Shown here: positions 63,301 to 64,000 of the stretch, one piece after another
Layout of the letters: every line of letters begins with the position of its first letter
How positions within the stretch are numbered: position 1 is the stretch's first letter
DNA from: Siderastrea radians
Taxonomy: Eukaryota; Cnidaria; Anthozoa; Scleractinia; Rhizangiidae
Direction: 5' to 3'
Length of the DNA stretch: 64,000 nt
Assembly: GCA_964017195.1 (NCBI GenBank)
Contig: OZ024897.1
Coordinates: forward strand, 32,707,536-32,771,535
The notes under the pieces: model-generated
What the model was told of the DNA's origin: nothing
The model's input: the letters and a program-made list of their open reading frames with translations, nothing else
The model's database searches: none
Translations under genes and position numbers: made by a program

Positions 63301-64000
63301 GCAACGGGAGGACGTGTTGTTTTGAAGAAGTTTACAGATAAACCAATTTCTGTGGTTGTGAAGGAATTTGCTGCAGAGTTTAAAACTTTTGTTTTAACGA
63401 CTCTCGAAAAATATCAACAACTTTCGCATATGGGTCCTTGGTACGCGACCTATGACCCTGGAGAACTTACATTTCGCGAAGCGGACAAGGAAAACCTTAG
63501 ATAAATGGAAACGGCCGTTGTTTTTGCTGAATATTTTCAAAATCTTCTTTATATACCTGTTTGTGAACGCGGTTAACTTTTCAGTTGTATACCTAGAATA
63601 CATATAAGCTTGTAGTCTTGCAATTTAGTATTTTCGACTGCGCTTGGGGCTTGTGTGAGAGACTGTTGTCTGAAAAGTAAACATATTATTTTATACTCAC
63701 AACGACTTTCCAACAAGACCTGCAGCTTAGATATATCAAGGATAAGAAAGAATAAATAAAATATTGTTCAAATTTTCATTCTCCGACGGAAATTCAACTG
63801 ACAAGATTCTAAAAATACACGAAAATGGCTAGTCTCCTGTACGCAGCCGTTTTTAGTGGCGTCACGCAACGCTCCCAAAACATCTAAAAACGGCTGCGTA
63901 GGAGACTAGAAAATGGCAAGATTCTAAAATTTTGTCGAGATTGCACAGTCATTCTGACAGATTATCGCCTTTATCAATTTCAGACCATGTGCACGTGGTT
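63301..64000 (+). other. Flank of Polinton C without recognised gene
   Basis: A 60-codon open frame at 63322-63504 (MKKFTDKPISVVVKEFAAEF, GPWYATYDPGELTFREADKE) has no recognised relatives. Apart from the MITE at 63830-63908 nothing else is identifiable. Confidence 0.4.
63830..63908. mobile_element. 79-bp MITE with 9-bp TSD
   Basis: Flanked by GAAAATGGC (63821-63829 and 63909-63917). Arms TAGTCTCCTGTACGCAGCCG and CGGCTGCGTAGGAGACTA with TTTTTAG/CTAAAAA continue the pairing. Confidence 0.85.

Overview
This is eukaryotic nuclear DNA. Split exons of a class C GPCR of the GABA-B type sit among many transposable elements: Polintons, a Ngaro-type tyrosine-recombinase retrotransposon, LINEs, tRNA-derived SINEs and foldback MITEs. 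The mix and the exon style suggest an animal, most likely an anthozoan cnidarian such as a coral or anemone. That is inference, since no marker gene fixes the species.

Layout. (1) 1-1299: right end of a Polinton (Maverick/adintovirus-like element, copy A), with the last codons of its DNA polymerase. (2) 1400-12164 (+): five exons of a GABA-B receptor-like gene covering the 7TM core and C-terminus; its first visible intron holds a Ngaro-like retrotransposon (about 2045-8985, minus strand) with split direct repeats, gag, RT-RNase H, tyrosine recombinase and an SGNH hydrolase. (3) 14644-21677 (+): a second GABA-B-like gene, only the extracellular domain, broken by a MITE in its first exon (9-bp target duplication), two in-frame stops and a tandemly multiplied splice acceptor. 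(4) 21.7-27.3 kb: satellite-like repeats and MITEs, no gene seen. (5) 27.3-56.6 kb: a large decayed Polinton (copy B, sibling of copy A). It has a chromodomain integrase, major capsid protein, adenain-type protease, packaging ATPase, protein-primed PolB, phospholipase A2, pX/mu-like basic peptides and several unassigned proteins. Two LINEs and a 4.5-kb palindromic foldback element have jumped into it. (6) 57.4-63.3 kb (-): part of a different, AT-rich Polinton (copy C) with PolB, C2H2 finger, integrase and PLA2.

The most interesting content is in copy B. It carries a divergently transcribed SLOG-domain gene near its left end and, 18 kb away, a two-TM gene that looks like a SLATT domain. SLOG and SLATT are partner domains in bacterial nucleotide-signalling conflict systems, so this looks like a virus-like eukaryotic transposon that acquired such a pair. 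Copy B also carries a tRNA-like gene with intact A and B boxes, a perfect acceptor stem and an oligo-T terminator between protease and ATPase; its anticodon arm is abnormal. Many copy B genes have a TATAAA 40-65 nt upstream of the ATG, suggesting per-gene promoters.

Most copy B and C genes carry stops or single-base frameshifts. Either the elements are dead or some indels in homopolymers are assembly errors; the sequence alone cannot decide.
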